Origin: Streptomyces ipomoeae 91-03
Lineage (GTDB): Bacteria; Actinomycetota; Actinomycetes; Streptomycetales; Streptomycetaceae
Length of the DNA: 64,000 nt
Direction: 5' to 3'
NCBI RefSeq assembly: GCF_000317595.1
Contig: NZ_AEJC01000250.1
Location: 1-64,000 of the forward strand
Positions 1-8,530 of the stretch are shown piece by piece; positions within the stretch are counted from its first letter, which is position 1, and every line of letters begins with the position of its first letter. The translations under genes were made by a program, and so were the position numbers. Under the pieces are notes generated by a model that was given only the letters and a program-made list of their open reading frames with translations, searched no databases and had not been told where the DNA came from.

Positions 1-37
1 ACTCGGAGCCCGAGAGGATGCGCGATCTCGGAGGTGA
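1..37 (+). CDS. Possible 3' end of an upstream gene (partial)
   Basis: An open frame enters from the left edge and ends at TGA 35-37, reading ...LGAREDARSRR. The stop lies six bases before the next ATG, which would suit an operon. Eleven codons are too few to recognise a family, so this may be chance. Confidence 0.3.
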   Translation, partial: LGAREDARSRR

Positions 38-43
38 TGCGCG

Positions 44-676
44 ATGAGCGCTCGACCGAACCGTCCGGCGGCGCGGTGGCCCGCGGCGGAATGGTGGGCA
101 CCGCTGGTCACGGACCTCGCGGCGATCCAGCGGGGGAGCGCGGGGCTGGGCCTGGTCGTACGCCGGATCTCGCTGGTGGAGGCGACGCCGTATGTGGAGG
201 TGGCGTGGCCGGATGGAGCCGAGGTCGCGTTGAGCCCCGAGCCGGAGGCGGGAGTGCCGGCCCTCCTGGAAACCTTCAGCGTGGCCGGGCCCGTGTCTCC
301 CCCTCCCGCCGACCATGAACACACCCACTGGGCACCCGGCTCCGACGCACCCCCGCTGTTGAAGTACGCCTGGCTGTTGGATGAGCTGGGGAGTGAGAGT
401 GAGGCGTGGTATGCGTATGTGCCGGCACGCGTCGAGCTCCTTGAAATCCGGACCGATGGAGTGGAGACCGTGGACATCGGCGTCGGCCGCCCGGAGCTGA
501 GGGGCGCCATGCGGGTGCGGGTCTCCCTGGCTCGGTACGGGGAAGCCGCGGGCATCGGATATGCCGTGGTGGAGCGGGCGGTCGCGATGGAGAGCTGGGA
601 GACGCCGTCTGCGGGCCCGACCGAGGAGGAGCCGATCGGTGGGCTCCCGACCGGCCTGGTGCCGCTCGTCCCTTGA
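44..676 (+). CDS. Hypothetical protein, 210 aa
   Basis: I do not recognise this family. The ATG at 44 is preceded by GGAGGTG at 31-37, a strong ribosome site at good spacing, which fixes the start. The protein is soluble, acidic and rich in Pro, Glu and Val, with no signal peptide or membrane segment. Short WP-A/EVAW blocks near residues 10-60 and a YAWLLDELG stretch near residue 110 suggest a folded alpha/beta protein. It may be translationally linked to the gene ending at 37. It converges on the NB-ARC/TPR gene, leaving about 118 bp with no clear terminator. No function is assigned. Confidence 0.7.
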   Translation: MSARPNRPAARWPAAEWWAPLVTDLAAIQRGSAGLGLVVRRISLVEATPYVEVAWPDGAEVALSPEPEAGVPALLETFSVAGPVSPPPADHEHTHWAPGSDAPPLLKYAWLLDELGSESEAWYAYVPARVELLEIRTDGVETVDIGVGRPELRGAMRVRVSLARYGEAAGIGYAVVERAVAMESWETPSAGPTEEEPIGGLPTGLVPLVP

Positions 677-794
677 CTGCCGTCGGCGGGGTGACTGGGC
701 GAGGGCGGCTACAGGAGGTGGTCGGCCTTGCCCGCCTTGATGTCCTGGATGAGGGTGCGGGGGCTTCGCGGATGGGGGGTGAGAGCGGGCGGGG

Positions 795-2852
795 TTATTC
801 GAGTTCGGCGGCCCAGGCGCGGGCTTGGGCCGCTTCGGTGGGGGCGTTGGCTCGGGTGTAGGCGTCGGCGGCCTGGAGGTAGTGGTCGCGGGCTTCGGCG
901 GGGCGTTGGGCGTCCTCGTGGGCGATGGCCAGGTTTTGGAGGGCCTCGCCTGCCCGGTACCAGTCCTCGAACTCCTGAAAGATCTCCAGGGCCTTGCCAT
1001 ACGCCTCGACCGCCGCTTCGCCCCGGCCCACCTCCTCCAGAGCGAGGCCGAGGTTGCCCCACGCCATGGCCTGGCCATGGCGGTCGCCGACGTCTCGGTG
1101 CAGGTCCCGGGCGCGGGTGTGGGCGTCGACTGCCTCCTCCAATCGGCCCACCTCCCGCAGGGCGAGGCCGATGTTGTTCCATGTCATGGCCTCGCCGTGG
1201 CGGTCCCCGACGTTACGGCACAGGTCCCGGGAACGGGCGATGGCGTCGATGGCCTCCTCGCACCGGCCCGCCTTCCACAGGGCGCCGCCGATGTTGTTCC
1301 ATGCCGTGGCCTCGCCGTGGCGGTCCCCGGCGTCACGGGCCAGGTCCCGGTCGCGGGTGTGGGCGTCGATTGCCTCCTCCAGCCGGCCCACCTCCCGCAG
1401 GGCGTTGCCGAGTGCGTCCCACGCCGTGGCCTCGTTGCGGCGATCCCCGGCGCGGCGGGCGGCTTCCTGCGCGGCACGGGAGACGGCGATCCAGTCGTCG
1501 AAGTACCGGCGCCACTCGAGATACACGCCCAGGCATTCGGCGAGCCGCACAGCCGTGTCCGCGAACCGCTCCTCCCGCGCCCACAACACTGCCGCCACCA
1601 GCCCCGCACGCTCCCCGTCCAGCCAGGCCAATGCCTCTCCCCGGTCTGCAAAGCGCTCCGGCTCCTGACTCCCCGGCAGCCACCGCAACCGGTCATCGGC
1701 CGCATCCGCCCAGCGCCAGTAGAACGACAGCACCCGCTCCCGAGCCGCCTCGCCTTCCTCCCGTAAAGCCTCGCTCCTGGCCACGACACCCTCTCCGAAC
1801 GCCCGTACCAGGTCGTGCAATCGCCACCGAAGCATGGAGACCGATCCCTCGCCGCTTCGGACCGGCGTGACCAGATGCGTGGCAGCCAGGTCTTCCAGCA
1901 AGGACAGCGTGGCATCCGTGCCCAGGTCAGCCAGAGCAGTGACCGTCTCAGTGGTCGTCTCCGCACCGGGGGCAAGGGACAGCAGGCGCAGCAACCGGGC
2001 CTGATCGGGTGGCAGTCGGCGGTACGAGGTCTCCAGAACCGGTCGGAGCACGAGTGAGCGGCCGTACAGATCCGTACCCGGGCTGCCCTTGTCGAAGACG
2101 ACGGTCGGGTTCTCCGACTCCTTGATCTCGGCCACCAGTGAGCCGACGGAACGGTACCGGCGTCGGCGGAGCATCGCGGCGGCGATCTCGAGGGCGAGGG
2201 GCAAGTGGCCGCAGAGGGCGGTCAGTTCGCGCAGGGCTTCTGACTCCCGCGCCGGACGGTCGTCGCGTTCGTCGCCGTCGTGCAGGGCCCGGGTGATGAG
2301 GGTGACCGACTCCTCCGGGGCCAGTGCGTCGAGGTCGATCACGCGTACGGAGGACACGTTCGGATGGTCTCGGGACGTGATCAGGACCCGATGGTGATGC
2401 GTGCCGGGCAGCAGGGGGAGGTACTGGGACGGCGCCGAGGCGTTGTCCAGGATCAGCAGCATCCGATCCCGGCGCGCTTCGAGGAGAGCGCGGTACTCGT
2501 CGTACTGCCGTGCCGTCGTCGGCGGCAGATCCGGGCCCCGTACACCAAGCGCGTCCAGCAGGGCCAGGACCGCCTGGTCCGCCGTGACCGGGTTGTCGTC
2601 GTAGCCGCGCAGGTCCACGAAAAGGGTGCCGCCGGGAAACCAGCCCTGTGCCCGGGCCCGGTGTGCCGCCTCCACCGCGAGCGCTGTCTTGCCGATGCCG
2701 CCCATGCCGGTGACGGCGGAGATGAGGAGGGGGAGCGGGGCGGCGGCGTCGTCGTCGTCGGGGGCCGGGGCCAGGCGAGGGAGGAGGCGGGCCAGCTCCG
2801 CTGTGCGGCCGGTGAAGCCAGGAGGCCGGGGCGGGAGCGTGGTCGTGGCCAC
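795..2852 (-). CDS. NB-ARC / TPR STAND-type ATPase
   Basis: This is a predicted signal-transducing ATPase (STAND class) that would oligomerise on sensing a ligand and drive an effector. From GTG 2852 it is about 685 aa. It starts with PPRPPGFTGR, a sequence that commonly precedes NB-ARC domains in actinomycetes. A P-loop GMGGIGKTA lies near residues 48-57 and a Walker B LLILDNA near residue 130. At least five tetratricopeptide repeats (GDRHGEATAWNNIG type) occupy roughly residues 450-680. The open frame continues upstream to 3290, but that part is low-complexity P/T/S sequence overlapping the nucleosidase gene, so I start at GTG 2852, 40 bp after the nucleosidase stop. The two genes are probably one operon, with the nucleosidase as effector and this protein as sensor/switch. 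The family assignment is firm; the defence role is inferred. Confidence 0.85.
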   Translation of the reverse strand: MATTTLPPRPPGFTGRTAELARLLPRLAPAPDDDDAAAPLPLLISAVTGMGGIGKTALAVEAAHRARAQGWFPGGTLFVDLRGYDDNPVTADQAVLALLDALGVRGPDLPPTTARQYDEYRALLEARRDRMLLILDNASAPSQYLPLLPGTHHHRVLITSRDHPNVSSVRVIDLDALAPEESVTLITRALHDGDERDDRPARESEALRELTALCGHLPLALEIAAAMLRRRRYRSVGSLVAEIKESENPTVVFDKGSPGTDLYGRSLVLRPVLETSYRRLPPDQARLLRLLSLAPGAETTTETVTALADLGTDATLSLLEDLAATHLVTPVRSGEGSVSMLRWRLHDLVRAFGEGVVARSEALREEGEAARERVLSFYWRWADAADDRLRWLPGSQEPERFADRGEALAWLDGERAGLVAAVLWAREERFADTAVRLAECLGVYLEWRRYFDDWIAVSRAAQEAARRAGDRRNEATAWDALGNALREVGRLEEAIDAHTRDRDLARDAGDRHGEATAWNNIGGALWKAGRCEEAIDAIARSRDLCRNVGDRHGEAMTWNNIGLALREVGRLEEAVDAHTRARDLHRDVGDRHGQAMAWGNLGLALEEVGRGEAAVEAYGKALEIFQEFEDWYRAGEALQNLAIAHEDAQRPAEARDHYLQAADAYTRANAPTEAAQARAWAAELE

Positions 2853-2892
2853 CGGGACCGGGCCGTGGAGGTGGCCGTGAGGCCGGCGGTCG

Positions 2893-3759
2893 TCAGCGTC
2901 CGTTGGACTTGGCGATGAAGGTGCCGTTGAAGGTGCTGTGCCGGAAGTCGAAGTGGTCTCCGCCGTAGACGGCGTTCTCGGTGGTGCGAAAGGGCCCCTC
3001 CTTGGAGTCGGAGGTGCCGCCGCCGCGTGGACGGTGTTTGCGGAGGACGGCGACGGCCACCGCGGCGGCCTGTTCGGCGGCCAGTTCCTGGGAGCCGGAG
3101 GCGTCGGCCTTGTGTTTGTGGCGGTTGGCTCGGTCGCTGATGCCTCGGATGACGAGGGCGTCCAACTGGCCGTTGAGGTGGGCCGCGTGGGCGGCGCCGG
3201 AGCCCTCCATCTCGATGGCGCAGGCGTCGTTGTAGTGGTGGCGGATGTGTTCGGCGAGGGCGGACCTGTCGTCGGCGAGGACGACGTCACCGCATGCGAT
3301 CGGCTTCAGATGGCCCCGTACGACGTCCGTCATGTCCCGCAGCGCGGAACGAGCCGCCGGCACCAGCCGGCCCGAGCCGTGCCAGACCTCGGGCCGGGCC
3401 TGGAAGCCGTCCGGGGTCTGTTTGCCGCCCTGGATGCCGTACACCTTCGTACCGACCACGACGTCACCGATCTCGATGTCGCGCTTCAGGCTGCCCGCGA
3501 CTCCGACGAAGAGGACGACCTCCGGGCGGAGCCAGCCGACGATCTGTGTGGTGAGCGCGGCGGCGTTCACGGCGCCCTCGCCCAGTTCGGCGATCGCCAC
3601 CGTCCAGGAGGTGTCCTCGATCCGGCCTCGTTCGACGCGGGGGCCGTCGTCGTGGACGAGTTCCTCGGTGTCCGTGAGGTGCGCGCGGACGGCGTTGTAC
3701 TCGACGGGGAGAGCGGTGAGTACTACTGCCGTCGTGGGCTGTGTGTCGGGTTTGGGCAC
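2893..3759 (-). CDS. Nucleoside phosphorylase-like (PNP/UDP/MTAN) effector
   Basis: This is a PNP_UDP-fold protein. The N-terminal strand reads VVLTALPVEYNAVRAHL, followed by VLFVGVAGSLKRDIEIGDVVVG, CAIEMEGSGAAHAAH (the EMEG nucleoside-binding motif) and LVIRGISD with the catalytic Asp. These match MTA/SAH and related nucleosidases, which hydrolyse the N-glycosidic bond of purine nucleosides. The last 27 residues form a separate tail containing YGGDHFDFR. The start is GTG 3759 (288 aa); ATG 3825 in the same frame is an alternative 22 codons upstream. It is followed by the NB-ARC/TPR ATPase on the same strand. Nucleosidases paired with STAND ATPases are known in actinomycete conflict systems, so it may deplete nucleotides when triggered. 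The substrate is unknown. Confidence 0.8.
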   Translation of the reverse strand: MPKPDTQPTTAVVLTALPVEYNAVRAHLTDTEELVHDDGPRVERGRIEDTSWTVAIAELGEGAVNAAALTTQIVGWLRPEVVLFVGVAGSLKRDIEIGDVVVGTKVYGIQGGKQTPDGFQARPEVWHGSGRLVPAARSALRDMTDVVRGHLKPIACGDVVLADDRSALAEHIRHHYNDACAIEMEGSGAAHAAHLNGQLDALVIRGISDRANRHKHKADASGSQELAAEQAAAVAVAVLRKHRPRGGGTSDSKEGPFRTTENAVYGGDHFDFRHSTFNGTFIAKSNGR

Positions 3760-3918
3760 CTGTCCAAGGTACTGCCAAGTCCGGTGTCCTGTCGGAGCGT
3801 TGGCCTGCGCTGGGGCCGGTTCCATTCCGCCGGTTCCGGGGGGCGGCGATATCGGCGCGAACTCGCCTCCGACGCCGTACCGTTGACCCACGGTGCGGAA
3901 CGTGGGACGGACGGTCAC

Positions 3919-4558
3919 ATGAAGGCGGCGTTGCCTGCGGCCCTGGCCGACGGTGCGGGCGGGGACGCCGGGCGCCGGGCCGTGGCGGAACTGGCGGCGC
4001 GAGTGCCGGGGCGGGACGTGGGGGCGTGGGGTGCCGGTGTGGCGGAGTTGCTCGCCGGCGATCCCGAGGTCGCGCGCGCTGTGGTGGCGGCCATGGAGGC
4101 GCATGCGCCGGGGAGTGGGGTGGGCTGGTACGGCGGTGATCACATCGACTTCCGGGGTGGGGTTTTTCCGGGGGAGGTCGTCGGCGCCCAGGTTGTGGTG
4201 CAGCAGGCCGCCGGGGCGGCTGCCGCGCCGGAGGCCATGGCTTCGCCGCCGCCGAGGCCTGGTGGGTTCACTGGGCGGGGAGTGGAGACGAAGAAGCCGC
4301 TGCGGGCGCTTGATCCGGCGGATGTGCCTCGGACGCGGGGGTCCGCGGCGGTCCTGGTCGCCGCTGTGTCCGGGCTCGGGGGTATCGGGAAGACGGCGCT
4401 TGCTGTGGAGACCGCGCATCCGGCCCAGGGGAAGGACTGGTTTCCGGGTGGACCGGCTCACCCCCCGAGGCGGTGCTTACACCCGCGCCAACGCACTGGA
4501 CATGGCCGCCGAAGCTCGCGCCCGAGCTGAAGCCTTGGGACAACGACGTCCCTCCCCC
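3919..4558 (+). pseudogene. Truncated NB-ARC/TPR gene (internal deletion)
   Basis: From ATG 3919 the frame encodes a short alpha-helical N-terminal domain (about 65 aa), the motif YGGDHIDFRGGVF, the pre-NB-ARC motif GGFTGR and a P-loop GLGGIGKTALAVETA ending in WFPGG. After about 4455 the sequence no longer resembles NB-ARC. In another frame at about 4475-4530 it encodes AYTRANALDMAAEARARAEA, which closely resembles the last TPR helix of the intact neighbour (AYTRANAPTEAAQARAWAAE). Most of the NB-ARC domain and nearly all TPRs, about 1.8 kb, have been deleted with a frameshift. The gene is divergent from the nucleosidase. An active product is very unlikely. Confidence 0.8.
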
Positions 4559-5398
4559 TCACCCCTTGACCGCCCCACCCAACGCGAACCCCCCACCCAA
4601 CCGCCGAGCCACCAGCACATAAAGCAAAATCACCGGCGTCGAGTAAATGATCGAAAACGCGGCCAATTGCCCGTACGCCACAGTCCCCCGATTCCCGAAG
4701 AACTCATTGATGCTCACGGCCGCCGGCATCTGATCCGGCGTGAGGAGCAGCATGAAGGGGACGAAGAAGTTCCCCCACATCATCACGAACGAGAAGACGG
4801 TCACCACGGCCACCCCCGGACCCATCAGCGGCAGCACGATCCGTACCAGCGACTGGAGCGACGACGCGCCGTCCGTCCACGCCGCCTCCTCCAACTCCTT
4901 CGGTACGCCGTCCATGAAGTTCTTCATCAACCAGATGGCGAACGGGAGTTGGGAGGCGGCGAAGAAGAAGATCGTGCCCTGCATGGTGTCGATGAGGTCG
5001 ATCTGTACGAACAACGCGTAGACCGGCACCATGATCGCGGTGATCGGCAGGCTCGTGGCGAAGAGGATGGTCAGGAGGAACGGCCTGTTCAGGCGGGATC
5101 TGAAGCGGGACAGCGGATATGCCGCGAGTGCCGCGCACACCACCGTCAGCACGGTCGCGCCCCCGCACAGGACCAGGCTGTTCCGCAGCGGCGTGAACGT
5201 GATGTCGTCGGTCAGGATCGCGTCGAAGTTGTCGAAGGTGAGGCCGTCGGGGGTCTTCACCCGCAGGTCCGCGTCCGGGTCCACGGAGGACAGCAGCACC
5301 CAGGCGAGGGGCAGGACGAACGCGGCGGCGACGACCAGGAGGCCGGCGTCGGCGGCGAGACGGCGAGAACGGCCCACCCGCGTGGCTCGGGCGGTCAT
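4559..5398 (-). CDS. Sugar ABC transporter permease (MalG-like)
   Basis: A 279-aa inner-membrane permease of the MalG type. It has an N-terminal membrane segment (LLVVAAAFVLPLAWVLLSSV) and five further hydrophobic segments. The EAA loop near residue 190 (KELEEAAWTDGASSLQSLVRIVLPLMGPG) is where the ATPase docks. The start is ATG 5398; the long upstream extension of the frame overlaps the first permease and is not real. It is the last gene of the binding protein-permease-permease operon. No ATPase gene is present, as is common in streptomycetes that share MsiK, so I infer a shared ATPase. Confidence 0.93.
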   Translation of the reverse strand: MTARATRVGRSRRLAADAGLLVVAAAFVLPLAWVLLSSVDPDADLRVKTPDGLTFDNFDAILTDDITFTPLRNSLVLCGGATVLTVVCAALAAYPLSRFRSRLNRPFLLTILFATSLPITAIMVPVYALFVQIDLIDTMQGTIFFFAASQLPFAIWLMKNFMDGVPKELEEAAWTDGASSLQSLVRIVLPLMGPGVAVVTVFSFVMMWGNFFVPFMLLLTPDQMPAAVSINEFFGNRGTVAYGQLAAFSIIYSTPVILLYVLVARRLGGGFALGGAVKG

Positions 5399-5403
5399 GG
5401 TGG

Positions 5404-6330
5404 TCAGACCTCCGTCCGTAGCAGGCGCGTGTAGAGGAGGGAGAAGACGGCGCCGACCAGCAACAGCAGCAGCGCGACGGCCGTGCCGTAACCGATCATG
5501 CTCTTCTGGAAGGCCTCCTCGTACATGAAGAGGGGGAGCGTCTGGCTTTTGCCGCCGGGGCCGCCTCTCGTCATCACCCAGATCAGGCCGAAGACGGAGA
5601 GGGTCTGAAGGGTGATGAGCATGAGGTTCGTGGCGATGGAGCGGCGGATCATCGGGAGGGTGATGTGCCAGAGGCGGCGCCGGCCCCCGGCTCCGTCCAC
5701 TTCCGCCGCCTCCGTGATTTCTTTCGGGATTTCGTTCAGGGCGGCCGAGTAGACCAGCATGGAGAATGCGGTGCCGCGCCAGACGTTCGCGAAGGAGACC
5801 GCCAGGATGGGGAGGGTGTACAGCCAGTTCTGGGTGGGGAGATGGAGCCATTCCAGGACGGCGTTCAGGGTGCCTTCGCGGCGGAAGAAGGCGTAGAGGA
5901 GAAAACCGGCGACCACTTCCGGGAGTACCCATGCCGTGACGACTATTCCGCCGGTGAGGGTGCGGACGGGTTTCGAGGCGCGTTGCATGAGGGCGGCGAG
6001 GGCCAGACCCAGGGTGTTCTGGCCGAGCAGGGCCGATACGACGGTGAAGACGAGGGTCAGCCAGACCGCGTTGAGGAATGCCTCGTCCCCGAATGCCGTA
6101 CGGAAGTTCTCGAAGCCGATGAAGGAGTCCTCGGCCTGGCCGGTGAGTTGGAGGTCGGTGAAGGCGATGTAGGCGCAGTAGGCGATCGGGCCGGCGAGGA
6201 AGAGGAGAAGGAGGATGACGGCGGGGGTGAGGGGGAGAGCCCGGGTGAGGGAACGAATGGCGGGGTGAGTGGCTGGGCGAGGGACCGGGTGAGTGGCGGG
6301 GCGGGGTGGGGTGGAGGAGCGGGGGCTCAC
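5404..6330 (-). CDS. Sugar ABC transporter permease (MalF-like)
   Basis: A 308-aa permease with six predicted membrane segments, starting with LPLTPAVILLLLFLAGPIAYCAYI. The EAA motif EIPKEITEAAEVDGAGGRRR lies near residue 215. The GTG at 6330 overlaps the TGA of the binding-protein gene, indicating translational coupling; the next permease begins five bases after this stop. The first 30 residues are Pro/Thr-rich and cytosolic. It forms the heterodimeric channel with the downstream permease. Confidence 0.93.
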   Translation of the reverse strand: MSPRSSTPPRPATHPVPRPATHPAIRSLTRALPLTPAVILLLLFLAGPIAYCAYIAFTDLQLTGQAEDSFIGFENFRTAFGDEAFLNAVWLTLVFTVVSALLGQNTLGLALAALMQRASKPVRTLTGGIVVTAWVLPEVVAGFLLYAFFRREGTLNAVLEWLHLPTQNWLYTLPILAVSFANVWRGTAFSMLVYSAALNEIPKEITEAAEVDGAGGRRRLWHITLPMIRRSIATNLMLITLQTLSVFGLIWVMTRGGPGGKSQTLPLFMYEEAFQKSMIGYGTAVALLLLLVGAVFSLLYTRLLRTEV

Positions 6331-7733
6331 CCTTCGGTCACCTGGTTGTCCGTCGCCGACTTCAGGTCCTCGTCGTATTGTTTCGCCGCGTCCTCGACCG
6401 ATACGTCACCCGTCGTCACTCCCTCCATGGCCTCCTGTATGGCGGTCGAGACCTTGGGATACGCCGGGTATGCCGGGCGGTAGTGCGTGTGGGGGACGAG
6501 GTCCGTGAAGAACTTGATTCCGGGTTGGGCCTTTACGTAGGCGGGGTCCTCGGCGACGTCCTTGCGGACCGCTATCCCGGAGTTGGAGATGTACCACTTC
6601 TGCGCGTTCGCCTTCGTCTGCATCGCCCTGATGAACTCGAACGCGAGGTCCGGATTCGCCGCCTTGGACGGGATCGCCCAGGTCCAGCCGCCGGACATGC
6701 TCACCTTGCCGGGGGACTGGCCGTGCTGGGTGGGCATGTACGCGAGACCGAGCTTCTCCGACCACTGGGGCCATTCGTGGCCGCTGCCCGGCAGCCAGTC
6801 CTGCGGGAGCCAGGAGCCGTCGAGGTTGATGGCGAGTTCGCCCTCGGGGAGGAATTCGCCACGGACCCGGGTCGTGATGTTGGGGTCGAGGGCATCGGAG
6901 ACCTCCGGGCCGAGTTTTTCCTTGTAGACCGTTTCCACGAAGGTCAGGGCGTCCTTGAAACCCTCGCTCCCCGTGATCCATTTCTTGGACTTCTCGTCGT
7001 ACAGGGGGTCGGACGTGGAGGCTGTCGCGGTGTCCGTGCCGTAGAGCAGCATTTCGAAGCCCTGCATGGTGGCGGCCTCGCCCGCGGGTTTGCCCGTGTA
7101 GACGTTCAGGGGGATGACGTCGGGGACTTTCTCCTTGATCGTGCGGGCGGCGGTCAGGATGTCGTCCCATGTCTTCGGCTGCCAGTCGGCGGGCAGGCCG
7201 GCCTTCTCGAAGATCCCCTTGTCGAACCACAGGGCTCGGGTGTCCGTGCCGTCCGGTATTCCGTACGTCTTTCCGTCCTCGGCCTTCGCCGCCGTCTTGG
7301 CCGTGTCGATGAACTGGTCCCAGTCCCTCCAGTCGGCCAGGTAACCGTCGAGGGGTTTCAGATATCCGCTCGTGATGTCGGAGTTGATCAGGAACGTGTC
7401 CTCGTAGACCAGGTCCGGGGCCGTCTTCGGGGACCGGAGCATCTGCTGGACCTTTGTGTAGTACTCCGAGTCCGGGGCCTTGATCGGGACGAGTTCCACC
7501 TTCTTGCCGGGGTTCGCCTTCTCGAACTGCTTCTTGATGTCGGCGAGGAAGGTGTCCATGACGCGGATCGAGTTGTCCGTGGACTGTTTGAACGAGACCT
7601 TCAGGGTGTTCGGGTCACTGCCGGAGCTGCCGCCGCAGGCGGTGAGCGCTGTCGCTGCGGTTGCCGTGAGGGCGAGGAGGAGAGGGAGTCGGGCGATTCG
7701 GCGGGGGTGGGGTGCGGTGGGGCGCACGGGCAC
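6327..7733 (-). CDS. Extracellular sugar-binding lipoprotein of ABC importer
   Basis: A 468-aa family 1 solute-binding protein. It has a basic N-terminus, a hydrophobic h-region (LPLLLALTATAATA) and a lipobox LTAC with Cys near residue 33, so it should be anchored to the outer face of the membrane. The mature part shows typical sugar-binding features: FEKANPGKKVELV, LVYEDTFLI, GIPDGTDTRALWFDKGIFEKAGL and a C-terminal MSGGWTWAIPS. It captures a carbohydrate for the two downstream permeases. The ligand cannot be read from sequence. No LacI- or ROK-type regulator is adjacent. Confidence 0.93.
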   Translation of the reverse strand: MPVRPTAPHPRRIARLPLLLALTATAATALTACGGSSGSDPNTLKVSFKQSTDNSIRVMDTFLADIKKQFEKANPGKKVELVPIKAPDSEYYTKVQQMLRSPKTAPDLVYEDTFLINSDITSGYLKPLDGYLADWRDWDQFIDTAKTAAKAEDGKTYGIPDGTDTRALWFDKGIFEKAGLPADWQPKTWDDILTAARTIKEKVPDVIPLNVYTGKPAGEAATMQGFEMLLYGTDTATASTSDPLYDEKSKKWITGSEGFKDALTFVETVYKEKLGPEVSDALDPNITTRVRGEFLPEGELAINLDGSWLPQDWLPGSGHEWPQWSEKLGLAYMPTQHGQSPGKVSMSGGWTWAIPSKAANPDLAFEFIRAMQTKANAQKWYISNSGIAVRKDVAEDPAYVKAQPGIKFFTDLVPHTHYRPAYPAYPKVSTAIQEAMEGVTTGDVSVEDAAKQYDEDLKSATDNQVTEG

Positions 7734-7942
7734 GACCTCCTGCTGGCTACGTCGCTGTGGCCTTGGGTGGTGCCCGGTGACGGTAAGGGGGGTGGTCTGG
7801 TCAGGTCAATGCGTCTGCGGCGGCTTTGAGGTGGTGGGCGCCCCATTAAGGTGCTTCTCTTCGGGGTACTTCCCCCTGTACCGCCAAGTGGCCTGCGCGG
7901 CGGCCACATTGGGGCCGGGCGGGGACGAGACAGGGGGACAGG

Positions 7943-8509
7943 GTGTCGGAGGAGGAGCGGGACGGGGGTGTCTCCGTCGGGCAGTTGTTGATCGTCGAGT
8001 ACCAGACCGTCAAGGACGAGCAGAAGACCCGTATCGGTTTTCGGGACAACCTCCTCTACGTCACCCTCACCGTCCTCGCCGCCGTCATCGCGGCCACCGC
8101 CCAGGCCAGGCAGCCCGCCATGCTGCTCGCGCTGCCGCCCGTCTGTGTCGTGCTCGGGTGGACCTACCTCGTCAACGACGAGAAGATCTCCGCGATCGGG
8201 GCGTACGTGCGGGGCGATCTCGGGCCGCGGCTGGCACGGCTCGCCGGTGCGGAGAAGGTTTTCGACTGGGAAGTGGCCCATCGGTCCGACGCCCGGCGGC
8301 GTTCCCGGAAGACCATCCAGTGCGGGATCGATCTGCTGGCCTTCTGTGTCGTCCCGTTCGCCGGGCTGCTCGTCTACTGGGTGAGCGGCAGGACCAGTCC
8401 AGGGCTTGTCGTGCTCTCCGTCGTCGAGGCGATCACGGTTGTGGGGTTGGGGGTCCAGGTCGTCCTCTACGCCGGGCCCGTCAGCCGATCGCGCCCCCGG
8501 CGCCCCTGA
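7943..8509 (+). CDS. Small membrane protein of unknown function
   Basis: An unrecognised 188-aa protein. GTG 7943 follows CAGGGGGACAG, a reasonable ribosome site. A hydrophilic N-terminus (to about residue 32) precedes two hydrophobic segments separated by a short loop (YVTLTVLAAVIAATA and AMLLALPPVCVVLGWTYLV). A basic, charged stretch (residues 75-115) follows, then two more hydrophobic segments, giving four membrane spans. It resembles other uncharacterised four-span streptomycete proteins. It is divergent from the sugar importer operon and convergent with the two-component system, so the context gives no role. Confidence 0.75.
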   Translation: MSEEERDGGVSVGQLLIVEYQTVKDEQKTRIGFRDNLLYVTLTVLAAVIAATAQARQPAMLLALPPVCVVLGWTYLVNDEKISAIGAYVRGDLGPRLARLAGAEKVFDWEVAHRSDARRRSRKTIQCGIDLLAFCVVPFAGLLVYWVSGRTSPGLVVLSVVEAITVVGLGVQVVLYAGPVSRSRPRRP

Positions 8510-8530
8510 TCCTCCTCGACTCGGCCGTTC

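Noticed and set aside
2853..3290. 146-residue N-terminal extension of the NB-ARC protein
   Set aside because: Low-complexity Pro/Thr/Ser sequence overlapping the nucleosidase reading frame; typical shadow translation.
3760..4461. Long N-terminal extension of the nucleosidase frame
   Set aside because: Pro/Arg-rich sequence antisense to the NB-ARC remnant; the conserved fold begins near 3740.
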